DNA from: Roseburia hominis
Lineage (GTDB): Bacteria > Bacillota > Clostridia > Lachnospirales > Lachnospiraceae
Direction of reading: 5' to 3'
NCBI GenBank assembly: GCA_040702975.1
Contig: CP159990.1
Span: forward strand, 3,968,001-4,032,000
DNA length: 64,000 nucleotides
Shown here: piece by piece, positions 17,127 to 26,328 of the stretch
Layout: each line of letters begins with the position of its first letter
Position numbering within the stretch: position 1 is the first letter of the stretch
Program-made: the position numbers and the translations under genes
The notes under the pieces: generated by a model
What the model was told of the DNA's origin: nothing
Databases searched by the model: none
The model's input: only the letters and a program-made list of their open reading frames with translations

Positions 17127-17507
17127 TTACATCTGATAAATTTCTAATATTTCCTGTTTAGACCACTTATTATTCAAAATATTTTTAATTTCATCGGATA
17201 ATTTAATAATTTCATCCCATGACTCTGAATTTCTAAAAGATATAATATTCCATTGAGCCGTCCCATCCAATCCCAATGTAAGAGTTCTAAGATGTTCACT
17301 ATCCTTATAAATTTGCTCATCAATTAGACCGTGATTTAGCAAACGATCTAAACTAACAGATGCCAAAAAAGAAGTTACACCAACCACAAATTCTTCAAAT
17401 ATCCTAGATGCTATTAGCTCATCTGATAATAGTTTTGTACCTTCGCTGCACATTTCTAAAGTATCCAAATATAATTCAAATAATTTACCCACTGTAATTT
17501 TATCCAT
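17127..17507 (-). CDS. Immunity protein, paralogue of the 17946-18299 product
   Basis: A 126-residue helical protein starting at ATG one base after the stop of a toxin remnant (TGATATG), preceded by AAAGGTGAT. It shares with 17946-18299 the pattern IFEEF ... L..GxID..I ... LRxL ... WN..S.R....W..I..L.DEIK. The two are clearly diverged copies of one family, each behind a copy of the same toxin tip. No named family recognised. A hairpin (17055-17079, CAGGGTGG/CCACCCTG) lies downstream. Confidence 0.7.
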   Translation of the reverse strand: MDKITVGKLFELYLDTLEMCSEGTKLLSDELIASRIFEEFVVGVTSFLASVSLDRLLNHGLIDEQIYKDSEHLRTLTLGLDGTAQWNIISFRNSESWDEIIKLSDEIKNILNNKWSKQEILEIYQM

Positions 17508-17508
17508 A

Positions 17509-17790
17509 TCAATCACCTTTAAAATAAATAACAGTAGCTTTGTCACCTGGTAAAGGAACATAATCCTCTCCTACAATCTTTACTTTTCCTGTAGTACCTG
17601 TTGAAAACCCATAGTATGCTCCATCATGCCTTCCCCAAGAATGCTAGCTATTTCCTCTTGAGTAGATCCATATAGCCTTCCTGGATTTTGTAAAATATCA
17701 TCAAAAGAGGGTGGTTTCCAAGTTACATTTCCCTTCCCATATTTATCATTAAAATACTCATACTATTCATTTCCGGTTTTTAGCTAAAAT
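17509..17790 (-). pseudogene. Degraded copy of the long Rhs gene's toxin tip
   Basis: Translated on the minus strand it aligns with the tip of 18302-21814: KTGNE-stop-YEYFNDKYGKGNV versus RGDEWYRYFQDTYGAENV, then SFDDILQNP, IASILGEG, and YYGFSTGTTGKVKIVG with VPLPGDKATVIY. A tryptophan codon has become TAG (17763-17765). About 30 residues between ILGEG and RHDGAYYGFS are deleted. The stop and the downstream immunity start keep the same spacing as in the intact pair. Confidence 0.8.
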
Positions 17791-17945
17791 ACTTTCTCTA
17801 AACGCCCGTGCTTGAAAAAGAAAAATTTCTGGATAAAGTAGCAAATTTTACAGAATCGAAGTGTGTGCAGGCTAAAGGCTGATATGCTGATACCACCCCG
17901 GCCAGAATACATCACCAGGCAAAGCCGGGCAATGTACCCCTAAAC

Positions 17946-18299
17946 CTAATAATATAAAAGAGCTTTTATTTCATCTGCCAAATTTAAAATTTTTTCCCAT
18001 TTTCTTTCCTTTCGAACCGAATAAACATTCCACAGCTCTGGGTAATGTGGCTGAATATCAATAAATAAATCTCTTAAAAGTTTGCATTTTTCCAAAATAC
18101 TATCATCAATCCATCCTTCCTCCAAGAACATTTCCAAAAGTTCATCACTCAAATAAGTTCTCGCTAAAATATCGAATTCTTCAAAAATGTGTCTTTCTAT
18201 TTCTTCATTTGTAGCATTCACAAGAAATTTTCCGCACTGTTTTAGCGTAAACAAAAAACTTTGGTATCTATCCTTTTTAACTTTTTTATATTTGTCCAT
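17946..18299 (-). CDS. Immunity protein for the intact Rhs tip
   Basis: A 117-residue helical, lysine/glutamate-rich cytoplasmic protein. Start chosen at ATG before DKYKKVKK; GAGG lies about ten bases upstream, inside the Rhs gene end, whose stop (18304-18302) precedes the ATG by two bases. It is homologous to 17127-17507. Directly following the long Rhs gene, it is the expected neutraliser of that tip. Family not named. Confidence 0.72.
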   Translation of the reverse strand: MDKYKKVKKDRYQSFLFTLKQCGKFLVNATNEEIERHIFEEFDILARTYLSDELLEMFLEEGWIDDSILEKCKLLRDLFIDIQPHYPELWNVYSVRKERKWEKILNLADEIKALLYY

Positions 18300-18301
18300 T
18301 A

Positions 18302-21300
18302 TCAATGATCCTCACTATAAATTATATATGCCTTATCACCGGGTAAAGGCACATATGTATTAGTGTCTACAACTTTAACTGTACCATATTTGCCTGATGA
18401 AAATCCATAATATGAACCTTCGTGTATGCCACCACCTCCATGATAAAATACCATATTATCTGGGTGAGCATCTTCTATAAATTTCCACCCACTTCCGTTA
18501 CTGCCATATGTACTCTTAGTCCAACCAGATCCAAGTATATCGGCAACCTCATCTGCGGTATAGCCATTAAGGCTTGTGGGATGTCTTACAATTTCTTCAA
18601 AAGAATTTGCTTCCCATTTGACATTCTCTGCGCCATAAGTATCTTGAAAATACCTGTACCATTCATCTCCCCTAATCAAGGTTTTATGAGATGCCGCCTC
18701 AGAATTTCCCTCGAGCGTTCCTACCTGAGCCCTATCACTCAAATTACTAACCGGACCACTTCTATCCGGATTAAGACCATTTACATATGTCCCTGACCAT
18801 AACGTTGTCGCCATTAATGCATTTATTGTCGCCTCATACCAATCATCATTTCCATTAAATGCATATTCTTTTACCAAATTTGACGATTCTTTGCTCGGAT
18901 TTGTCCTTCCATACCATATATCAAGTCCACCCTCTGTCGCATCAGCAGCTCCGATAACAGCCATTGTTGCTCCAATCAAAATGGGAACAAGCATTGTGCC
19001 TCCACTCGCAACCACTGCAAAAACTATGGAAGTTCCTGCCGCTGCTACTGACAATCCACGTGCAACTTTGATATTTCCATCGCTAATTCTCTCTGTATCC
19101 GGAGTACACAGTTCCCGCTTGACAAGACGCTGTGTTCTTGCTTTGGACTGTGCAATGTAGTTTTGATATGAAGTGTATGTACTCTGGTTATTTCTTCCAT
19201 TGCTCTGCGGTCCGCCTGTTGATGGCCCTCCCGTAATCGACATTCGTGAGTACATTCGTTTCGTTGTCTGATTTTTGGTCACTACATTCCTTACGATGCT
19301 CGCCGTATTGGTTTTAGGTGCTGAAACCTTGCCGCCCTTTGTACTGCCCGCCGGTTTTGTCATTCCTCCCGCAGTCGGCCCCCCGTTTGTTGCCTGCCGC
19401 GTTGTCGTTCTACTGCTTCCTGCAGCCGACGGCGTCGGCACGCGGTGCCCTGACGGGTCCGTATAATTCACCGGATTGTTCATCGTATAGGCATAGCGGT
19501 TCCGGCTCAGCGGCAGATCCAGATAGCCCGCCCAGCTGTCCTCACTGGTGAAGTTCCCATTCTCCGGATCATAATACCTTGCCCGCAGATACTGCAGGCC
19601 CGTGTTCGTATTCGTGGATTCTCCATTGTAGCCATAGTAGTTGATGCCATCCGGCTCTCCAAAGGTGAGCGCTCCATATGGGTCATACCGATAGCTGTTC
19701 TTCATGGTGCCATCAGAGGACGTAAGTCCTGCCACGCTTCCCTGTCCGTCGTACAGATAATAGAATGCTCCACCCGCCGTATCTTTGCCGAGTCTCTGCT
19801 CCCCGTAGGTGTACGCCGCTTTCGTCGTTCCGTCCACCTTAAGTTCCATCAGGACTTCCGCATTCTCCCGGTTGACATCGTTCACATACTGGGTGATGGT
19901 ATAGTTCCGTTCCTGCCTTTTTTTCGGAACAAGAGCTGCAAGCTGTTCTGCCGGGCTGTTTCCTTTCTCGGTCTTTGCACTCTCCGGAATCAGCACACTT
20001 CCTTTTTGTGTCTCCTTGCTATCTTCCACGTAATCCATCTGGAACAGTTTGTTGCCATCGCCATCATAGAGAGCTGCCAGCAGGACCTCCTTTGAGGTGG
20101 ACACGGCTTTCAGGCGGTTCTCCGCGGTATACTCATAGGTGATCGTGTTCTTCTTTCCGGAGCTTTCAGAAACCAGATTGCCGTCCTTATCATACTGATA
20201 GGTCGTAGTCCTGTTCTTCTTCGCCTTGTCATCTGTTCTGGAGATGAGCTGGTTAGCGTCATTATACTTATACGTAACGGACTCTACTGTCTTGCCCGCT
20301 GTAGTCTTGATATAGCGTGTCCGGTTCCCGTCGGCATCGTACTGGTACTCATAGGTCGTTGTACCTTTATTTTCCTCCTTCTCCGTACACTTTGTCAACT
20401 GCCAGTTCTCATCATAGGTATAACTTCGGGTCGTAGTCACTACCCGGATTTTTCCTTCTCCGTCCTTGTCATGCTTCCCATTGTGCTTGTTGCCGTGCGG
20501 ATACTTGCTGTCATGCTTCCCGTCTTCGTGCTTCCTGTCATGCTTGTCATCATAGGTATAGCCTGCAAGAGATTCCGTCGTAGTTTCTCCGGTGATAAAT
20601 CCCTGCTCATTGTAAGTATACTCGTAGGTGGAAATGACTTCATCACAGCCTTTGCAGTATGTCACCAGCTTTGTGATATGATCCATCGCATCATAGGCCA
20701 CATCGGTCACCAGTTCGTTGGGGCGCAGAGTCTGTACCATGCGGTTCAATGCATCGTACCGGTACTCTGTGACGCTGCCCTGCCGGTCCGTCACTTTGAT
20801 CAGGTTGTCATTCAGATCATACGCATAAAGGACTTTGCTTCCGTCAGGATAGCCGATCTCCTGCAGGTTCCCGCTTTCATCGTAGGCGTAAGTCACAGTC
20901 TGGCCGGCGCTGTCGGTTGCCTTTGTGATCCTGCCCAGCGCGTCATATTCGTAAGCTGCATCTCCAATCGCATCCTTCATGGATATCCGCTGTCCCATCG
21001 CATCATAGCCAGACAGAACATCCGCTTCCGTCTTCTTTCCTTTGGCATCCTCGTAGGATTTCTTCACCAGGCTGTTCAGTTCATCGTAATCATACGCCGT
21101 CTTTTTGCCGCCCGCAGAAATGTGGCTGACAAGCCTTCCTGCCTCGTCGTACCGCATGTTCTCCACACGGCCGGACGCATCCTTGCGCGATGTCAGATTG
21201 CCTTCCAGGTCGTAGGTGTATTTGGTCACCTTTCCAAGCGCACTGGTATAAGAGGTCAGCCAGTTCATGGAATCATACCCGTATGTCGTTTTTCCGCCCG

Positions 21301-21814
21301 CCGCATCCGTTACGCTCTTCAGATTATCATTGGCGTCATAAGTGAAATGCGTGTTAAGCCCGGTCTTGTCGGTAATCATCTTCACATTCCCGTGGGGATC
21401 ATAGGCATATGCCGTGCTCTTTCCTGCTTTATCCGTTTCTTTTGTAACTCTTCCGTCCTTGTCGTACTGATAGCTTTCCTTCTGGCCAAACGGGTCTGTT
21501 ATGCCGGACAGCCGATTGCTCTTATCGTATTCATAGGAGGTTACATAACCCATCGGGTCCGTTACACCTGTCAGATTATAATTACTGTCATAGCCAAAGC
21601 TGGTCTTTCTGCCGCCGGGAGCTGTCGCTTCCGTCAGATTGCCCACCGGATCATAGAGCAGCGTAGTTGCCTGCCCTAACGGGTCTTTCATCTCCGTCAT
21701 GCGTCCCGCCACATCATAAGTATAGGTGCTGGTCTGTCCCAGTGCGTTCGTCTCGCTGGTAAGATTATCCCGGATATCGTAGGTGTAAGAGCTTGCTCCG
21801 CCCTTTGCATCCAC
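18302..21814 (-). CDS. N-terminally truncated Rhs/YD-repeat protein with toxin tip
   Basis: 1170 residues. About 1-690 are YD repeats (TYDxxGRLTxxxD type) that build the Rhs shell. A His/Lys/Asp-rich insert lies near 418-452. The Rhs-associated core ends at DPSGHRVP near residue 786. Then come a Thr/Gly/Ser linker, RELCTPDTERISDG, a hydrophobic hairpin (about 905-960) and a tip from about 1049 (WYRYFQDTYGAENV ... YYGFSSGKYGTVKVV ... VPLPGDKAYII). The tip family is unknown to me. No signal peptide or N-terminal region exists: the frame runs upstream to about 21880 and meets a stop at a join to an ABC-transporter stub. So the gene is probably not secreted in its present form, though its frame is intact. 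Confidence 0.85.
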   Translation of the reverse strand: MDAKGGASSYTYDIRDNLTSETNALGQTSTYTYDVAGRMTEMKDPLGQATTLLYDPVGNLTEATAPGGRKTSFGYDSNYNLTGVTDPMGYVTSYEYDKSNRLSGITDPFGQKESYQYDKDGRVTKETDKAGKSTAYAYDPHGNVKMITDKTGLNTHFTYDANDNLKSVTDAAGGKTTYGYDSMNWLTSYTSALGKVTKYTYDLEGNLTSRKDASGRVENMRYDEAGRLVSHISAGGKKTAYDYDELNSLVKKSYEDAKGKKTEADVLSGYDAMGQRISMKDAIGDAAYEYDALGRITKATDSAGQTVTYAYDESGNLQEIGYPDGSKVLYAYDLNDNLIKVTDRQGSVTEYRYDALNRMVQTLRPNELVTDVAYDAMDHITKLVTYCKGCDEVISTYEYTYNEQGFITGETTTESLAGYTYDDKHDRKHEDGKHDSKYPHGNKHNGKHDKDGEGKIRVVTTTRSYTYDENWQLTKCTEKEENKGTTTYEYQYDADGNRTRYIKTTAGKTVESVTYKYNDANQLISRTDDKAKKNRTTTYQYDKDGNLVSESSGKKNTITYEYTAENRLKAVSTSKEVLLAALYDGDGNKLFQMDYVEDSKETQKGSVLIPESAKTEKGNSPAEQLAALVPKKRQERNYTITQYVNDVNRENAEVLMELKVDGTTKAAYTYGEQRLGKDTAGGAFYYLYDGQGSVAGLTSSDGTMKNSYRYDPYGALTFGEPDGINYYGYNGESTNTNTGLQYLRARYYDPENGNFTSEDSWAGYLDLPLSRNRYAYTMNNPVNYTDPSGHRVPTPSAAGSSRTTTRQATNGGPTAGGMTKPAGSTKGGKVSAPKTNTASIVRNVVTKNQTTKRMYSRMSITGGPSTGGPQSNGRNNQSTYTSYQNYIAQSKARTQRLVKRELCTPDTERISDGNIKVARGLSVAAAGTSIVFAVVASGGTMLVPILIGATMAVIGAADATEGGLDIWYGRTNPSKESSNLVKEYAFNGNDDWYEATINALMATTLWSGTYVNGLNPDRSGPVSNLSDRAQVGTLEGNSEAASHKTLIRGDEWYRYFQDTYGAENVKWEANSFEEIVRHPTSLNGYTADEVADILGSGWTKSTYGSNGSGWKFIEDAHPDNMVFYHGGGGIHEGSYYGFSSGKYGTVKVVDTNTYVPLPGDKAYIIYSEDH

Positions 21815-21836
21815 GCTTCCGGTCAGGCGGTGAAGC

Positions 21837-22007
21837 TTATCGTAGGTAAACGTCGTCGTCTGCTTCAGGCTGTTTGATTACATCCAAAATATATTGAATG
21901 ATATAAGCTTTCGCCACCTCCGAAGCTGAGACGCCTATTATGGACACAACCGCTATACTCAGCCACAATTTATTCTTTAAAACAATACTTCGCACCGTTT
22001 TTTTCAT
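21837..22007 (-). pseudogene. 5' stub of an ABC exporter gene joined to Rhs sequence
   Basis: Starting with ATG after AAGGCGGGAAAAAG it encodes 56 residues: KKTVRSIVLKNKLWLSIA, a membrane helix, then AYIIQYILDVIKQP, the typical beginning of an ABC exporter membrane domain. At about 21880 the sequence changes to Rhs core in another frame and ends at TAA (21839-21837). The join removes the rest of the exporter and the N-terminus of the Rhs protein in one event. Confidence 0.7.
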
Positions 22008-22195
22008 CTTTTTCCCGCCTTTACACCGATTATTCGTATTTGCTTCCCTGCATAGGCTTATCTAACCACATCGCATTCTTTCTGTAAATAGTTTTTCAGT
22101 AAGTGGCCAATATAGTCCGCCAAGCGGTAGAATTAAGGCATAATCATGCATGCCCCTAAGAATCCACTTTTTTGCTACATTTCCTTAATCACACA

Positions 22196-22252
22196 AAAAA
22201 GTTTATGACGTTTTACGAAAAAAAAATTCACATAAAACGTCATAAACTTTTT
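22196..22252 (-). terminator. Terminator of the gdpP-rplI-dnaB operon
   Basis: Perfect 20-bp arms 22196-22215 (AAAAAGTTTATGACGTTTTA) and 22233-22252, with a T-run following on the minus strand. It lies about 50 bp past the dnaB stop. Confidence 0.82.
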
Positions 22253-22304
22253 CATTAACAGATTCACTACCCATTTTGTTCTGAGGACAGGCAGTATTTA
22301 ACTT

Positions 22305-23648
22305 TTACCCTTCCCCTCTCTGCGCATTGGCAAACTTCGTATACTGCGGAAGCCAGGTCAGCGTCACCGTCCCAATCGGACCGTTCCTCTGCTTGGCAAT
22401 AATAATCTCCGCCTCATTTACATGCTCAGTATCTTTATTATAATAATCATCACGATAAATAAACATGACTACATCGGCATCCTGCTCAATTGCCCCGGAC
22501 TCACGCAGGTCTGAAAGCATCGGCCGGTGATCCGGCCTTTGTTCTACCGCCCGGCTGAGCTGGGACAATGCAATCACCGGAACATGCAGTTCCCTCGCCA
22601 GTGCCTTAAGAGATCTCGATATCTCAGAAATCTCCTGCTGTCTGGACTCATTTCTTCCGCCTACACTACCGCTCATAAGCTGAAGGTAGTCGATAATGAT
22701 GAGTTCCAGATTATATTCCATCTTATATTTCCTGCACTTCGATCTCATCTCGGAAACCGAAATACCCGGGACGTCATCAATGATCAGGTTTGACCGTCCG
22801 ATCGTTCCCGCGCCTTCAATCAGCTTCTCCCAGTCAGAATCCTTCAGATTTCCCGTTCTGAGGAGCTGGGCGTCCACATAGGACTCCAGCGAGAACAAAC
22901 GATTCACCAACTGCTCTTTTGACATCTCCAGACTGAAGATTGCCACCGTCCGATTCTGCTTGAACGCCACATGCTGTGCTATATTCAGGACAAACGCCGT
23001 TTTCCCCATGGAAGGGCGGGCCGCCACAAGAATCAGGTCTGATGGCTGAAGTCCTGACATCTTATAATCCAGATCAATGAACCCTGTGGGAATTCCCGTT
23101 ACAGTCCCCTTACTCTTGGAGGCTTTCTCGATCTTCTCAAGCGCATTCAGCACTACCTGCTTGATCGGCACAAAATCCCCGCTTCCCCGGTTCTGCACTA
23201 ATTCAAACACCTGCTTCTCCGCGCGTTCCACGATTGCCTCCACCGGTTCATTGGCCAGATAGCAGGCATTTGCCAATTCCTCATTCATCTTGATCATCTT
23301 ACGCAGAGTCGCTTTTTCAGCCACGATCTCCGCATAATATTTTACATTTGCTGAAGTAGGAACTACCGTCAGCAAATCTCTCGCAAATTCCAGATCGCTG
23401 ATTTCTTCCGGCACCGCCTTCTCACGCAGACGATTCTGCAACGTAATCAGATCCACCGGTTTTCCTTCGTTAAAAAGTTCTACCACCGAATCAAAGACAA
23501 CGCCATACGCCGTTTGATAAAAATCGCCTCCGCAGATAATCTCGGAGGCGGTTGTAATCGCATCTTTATCCATCAGCATGGCGCCGACCACCGACTGCTC
23601 AGCTTCTATGCTGTGGGGCGGTACCCGTTTTATGAGTGCCTCATCCAT
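22305..23648 (-). CDS. dnaB: Replicative DNA helicase DnaB
   Basis: A 447-residue hexameric helicase that unwinds DNA at the replication fork and recruits primase. The N-terminal helical domain (IEAEQSVVGAMLMD) is followed by the RecA-like domain with Walker A AARPSMGKTAF near residue 212 and Walker B LIIIDYLQLM near residue 312. ALSQLSRAVEQRPDHRPMLSDLRESGAIEQDAD and the C-terminal AKQRNGPIGT motif are family hallmarks. It is 13 bp downstream of rplI, the usual Firmicute order. No intein is seen. Confidence 0.97.
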   Translation of the reverse strand: MDEALIKRVPPHSIEAEQSVVGAMLMDKDAITTASEIICGGDFYQTAYGVVFDSVVELFNEGKPVDLITLQNRLREKAVPEEISDLEFARDLLTVVPTSANVKYYAEIVAEKATLRKMIKMNEELANACYLANEPVEAIVERAEKQVFELVQNRGSGDFVPIKQVVLNALEKIEKASKSKGTVTGIPTGFIDLDYKMSGLQPSDLILVAARPSMGKTAFVLNIAQHVAFKQNRTVAIFSLEMSKEQLVNRLFSLESYVDAQLLRTGNLKDSDWEKLIEGAGTIGRSNLIIDDVPGISVSEMRSKCRKYKMEYNLELIIIDYLQLMSGSVGGRNESRQQEISEISRSLKALARELHVPVIALSQLSRAVEQRPDHRPMLSDLRESGAIEQDADVVMFIYRDDYYNKDTEHVNEAEIIIAKQRNGPIGTVTLTWLPQYTKFANAQRGEG

Positions 23649-23661
23649 CTAAATGCTCCTC

Positions 23662-24108
23662 CTAAGCCTCTCCTACATGAACCTTAAGTTCAGCCGTTAC
23701 TTTTGTATGCAGCTTCACCGGAACCAGATGCATTCCCGGAGTCTTGATGGCCTCTTTGATCTGAATCTTCTTCTTATCCACATCATATCCCATCTGATCC
23801 TTCACTGCCTGAGCAATCTCCTTGGAAGAAACAGATCCGAAGGTCCTTCCGCCTTCTCCTGTCTTGATCTTAAGCTCAACCTTTCCCTGCTCCAGCTTCG
23901 CAGCCAGATCCTTTGCCGCATCCAGGCTCTCCTGTGCCACCTTCTCCTGGTTCTGCTTCTGTAACTTCAGATCATTCATATTCTTGCTATTCGCTTCCAC
24001 TCCCAGCTTCTTCGGCAGAATAAAATTCCTTGCATATCCGTCGTTTACCGATACAATCTCACCTTTTTTACCTAAGCTCTTTACATCCTGCAATAAAATT
24101 ACCTTCAT
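23662..24108 (-). CDS. rplI: 50S ribosomal protein L9
   Basis: A 148-residue structural protein that binds 23S rRNA near the base of the L1 stalk. The N-terminal signature MKVILLQDVKSLGKKGEIVSV with GYARNFILPK is diagnostic; a long connecting helix (about 45-75) leads to the C-terminal domain (KTGEGGRTFGSVSSKEIAQAV). Its ATG directly follows the gdpP stop codon, so the genes are coupled. Confidence 0.97.
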   Translation of the reverse strand: MKVILLQDVKSLGKKGEIVSVNDGYARNFILPKKLGVEANSKNMNDLKLQKQNQEKVAQESLDAAKDLAAKLEQGKVELKIKTGEGGRTFGSVSSKEIAQAVKDQMGYDVDKKKIQIKEAIKTPGMHLVPVKLHTKVTAELKVHVGEA

Positions 24109-26157
24109 CTAAATATCTCCCTTTTCTATCATAGTATCAATTGTTTCTTTCAAAATCGCCACGGCTCTGTTAATGTCCGTAAATTCAAACTGTGCTCCGG
24201 CCATATTGATATGTCCGCCACCACCCAGACGCTCCATGATGATCTGCACGTTCACCTCATCGATCGAACGCGCGCTGACATAAATCTTATTATTATATTC
24301 GGTCAGTGCAAAAGAGGCCTTGATTCCCTCAATACTCAGCAACTCATTGGCTGCCTGGGCTCCCACGATCGTAGGACTCTCAATTCCTAAATTCCCGCCC
24401 TTCGCAATCGCATAGACCTTCCGGTATACCTCGGAATTACTTACCAGGGTCGCCTTTGCGCGGTAAGATGCCGGATCGTCACGAAGGAGCTTACGGACAT
24501 AAGTAATGTCCGCACCACATCTTCTAAGGTAAGCCGCTGCCTCAAAGGTACGCACACCCGTCCGCATGGTAAAGTTGTTCGTATCCACCATGATTCCGGC
24601 ATAGAGACTGTTCGCCTCCATCACATTCAGTTTCAGATCCTCCACAATATACTGAAGCACTTCTGCGACCATCTCACACGCCGAAGAAGCATAAGGCTCA
24701 ATATAGGAAAGTACCGCGTTCTCGATCACTTCATCGCTCTGCCTGTGGTGATCCAGAACGGCAATCGTCTTCGTCACCCGCAAAAGCCGCTCACACTCTG
24801 TCATCTTCGGCTTATTGGTATCCACTACCACGACCATACAGCTATCATCTGCAAGCTCTTCCGCCTCTCTGGAATTCACAAACAGGTCCTCCGGACATAC
24901 GGCACTGTTCTTAAATGCCTCATACAGCGGACGAAGGCTGGGCGTCACTTCATTCAATACAATATTGACCTTCTTCTCTAACGCCGAGGCCGCACAATAA
25001 ATACCGACCGCTGCTCCCATCGAATCTGCATCTGCCATCTTATGTCCCATGACAATGATCCGCTCTTTAGCCATGATAAACTCTCGGAGCGCTTCTGCCT
25101 TGACACGCGCTTTCACGCGGGTGTTCTTGGAAGTCTGCTCACGTTTTCCACCGTAATAAGTAATGCCTTTGCAATCCTTTATTACCGCCTGGTCGCCTCC
25201 CCGGGCAAGTGCAAGGTCAATCGCCACACGGGCATAGTTATAACCCGCGGTATAGGTATCCGAACTCAGTCCCAGACCAATACTGAGCGTTGCCGGTACC
25301 TGATTACCAATATTCACATTCTTTACTTCCTCAAGAAGTGAAAAACGATCCTCCTCCATCTTTCGGAACCCCACCTTCTTCACGGCGATAAAGTATTTAT
25401 CCTTTTCCAGCTTTTTGGCGATTCCGGCAAGGTTGGCCACATACTGGTTAATCTTCCTGTCAATCAGCGCCACAAGAAGCGACTGGCGCACCTCCTCGAC
25501 ACTTTCCATGACTTCATCATAATTATCTATATAGACCAGTCCCGCCACAAGACGCTGGTCCTCATTCTCCCGTATATAGTGATTGAGCTGCGTCACGTCC
25601 TGCAAATGAACCGCAATAAAATACTCCCTCTCTTCGGGCAGCTTAAGGAGCTTCTCCGCCTCGCTGAATCCTTCCACGGAAACGCACTGTACCTCCGCCT
25701 GATAATCCTTGTCACGATAGCTAAGCTCCAGACTTACAGTTTGTCCTTCCTCCTTCGGGAACATGCTTCGGTTCAGTTCCGGCATATATCTGCTCAGATA
25801 CGAATCCTTACGCATCTTCTCGCCCAGAATCTCCTGAAACTGGTCGTTCGTCCAGAGAATCTTCCCGTCTGCCATCAGAATCGCATACGGCACCGTCAAC
25901 TCCTTGAGCAACGTATTCTGCACAATGCCATACTGGGCTGCAAATTCGACCATATCCGCCAGGATCAGAGACTTATTATAAAAATACAGACTCCCTACGA
26001 TCACTGCATAAATCAGCACGAATACCGCCATGATCGCTCCGGCCCGCTTATCCGTCTTAAAGATCCAGACCGTCATCAACACCAAAAGTACCGTCATGAT
26101 GGCGGGCCATTGCATATACAATCTCAGTTGGCCTTTTAGCTTTACTTCTTTCTTCAT
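24109..26157 (-). CDS. gdpP: Cyclic-di-AMP phosphodiesterase GdpP
   Basis: A 682-residue membrane-bound enzyme that hydrolyses cyclic di-AMP and so tunes cell-wall and osmotic homeostasis. Two N-terminal membrane helices (about 15-58) precede a PAS-like domain (AILMADGKILWTNDQFQEIL), a degenerate GGDEF domain (about 190-330) and the DHH/DHHA1 module. Catalytic motifs are MGHKMADADSMGAAVG, VVVDTNKP, VLDHHRQ (the DHH itself) and C-terminal GGGGHINMAGAQF. The order matches GdpP/YybT. It is first in the operon with rplI and dnaB. Confidence 0.95.
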   Translation of the reverse strand: MKKEVKLKGQLRLYMQWPAIMTVLLVLMTVWIFKTDKRAGAIMAVFVLIYAVIVGSLYFYNKSLILADMVEFAAQYGIVQNTLLKELTVPYAILMADGKILWTNDQFQEILGEKMRKDSYLSRYMPELNRSMFPKEEGQTVSLELSYRDKDYQAEVQCVSVEGFSEAEKLLKLPEEREYFIAVHLQDVTQLNHYIRENEDQRLVAGLVYIDNYDEVMESVEEVRQSLLVALIDRKINQYVANLAGIAKKLEKDKYFIAVKKVGFRKMEEDRFSLLEEVKNVNIGNQVPATLSIGLGLSSDTYTAGYNYARVAIDLALARGGDQAVIKDCKGITYYGGKREQTSKNTRVKARVKAEALREFIMAKERIIVMGHKMADADSMGAAVGIYCAASALEKKVNIVLNEVTPSLRPLYEAFKNSAVCPEDLFVNSREAEELADDSCMVVVVDTNKPKMTECERLLRVTKTIAVLDHHRQSDEVIENAVLSYIEPYASSACEMVAEVLQYIVEDLKLNVMEANSLYAGIMVDTNNFTMRTGVRTFEAAAYLRRCGADITYVRKLLRDDPASYRAKATLVSNSEVYRKVYAIAKGGNLGIESPTIVGAQAANELLSIEGIKASFALTEYNNKIYVSARSIDEVNVQIIMERLGGGGHINMAGAQFEFTDINRAVAILKETIDTMIEKGDI

Positions 26158-26228
26158 TTAACTAACCCTCATTGCTTATCGCAGTTACTTTTTACAGTAT
26201 ACCACTCTTTTTCCGTTTAGAAAAGTGA

Positions 26229-26266
26229 AAATGCTCATCGGCGAATTTTTCTCACCGACGAGCATT
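26229..26266 (-). terminator. Terminator of galE
   Basis: AATGCTCATCGG (26230-26241) pairs with CCGACGAGCATT (26255-26266) with one mismatch. A T-rich stretch follows on the minus strand. Confidence 0.7.
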
Positions 26267-26328
26267 CTATTGTTCTGTTAATTTTTCGAATTATTCACAG
26301 TTCCACAAAGAATTCGCTACAATTCTGA

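Noticed and set aside
20471..21679. 402-codon open frame on the plus strand
   Set aside because: Antisense to the YD repeats of the Rhs gene; the repetitive codons suppress stops on the other strand.
12206..22007. CRISPR array in the repeat-rich Rhs region
   Set aside because: Repeats are long coding duplications, not short regularly spaced units; no cas genes in the window.
22196..22304. Replication origin features next to dnaB
   Set aside because: The inverted repeat is a terminator; no DnaA-box cluster is visible.
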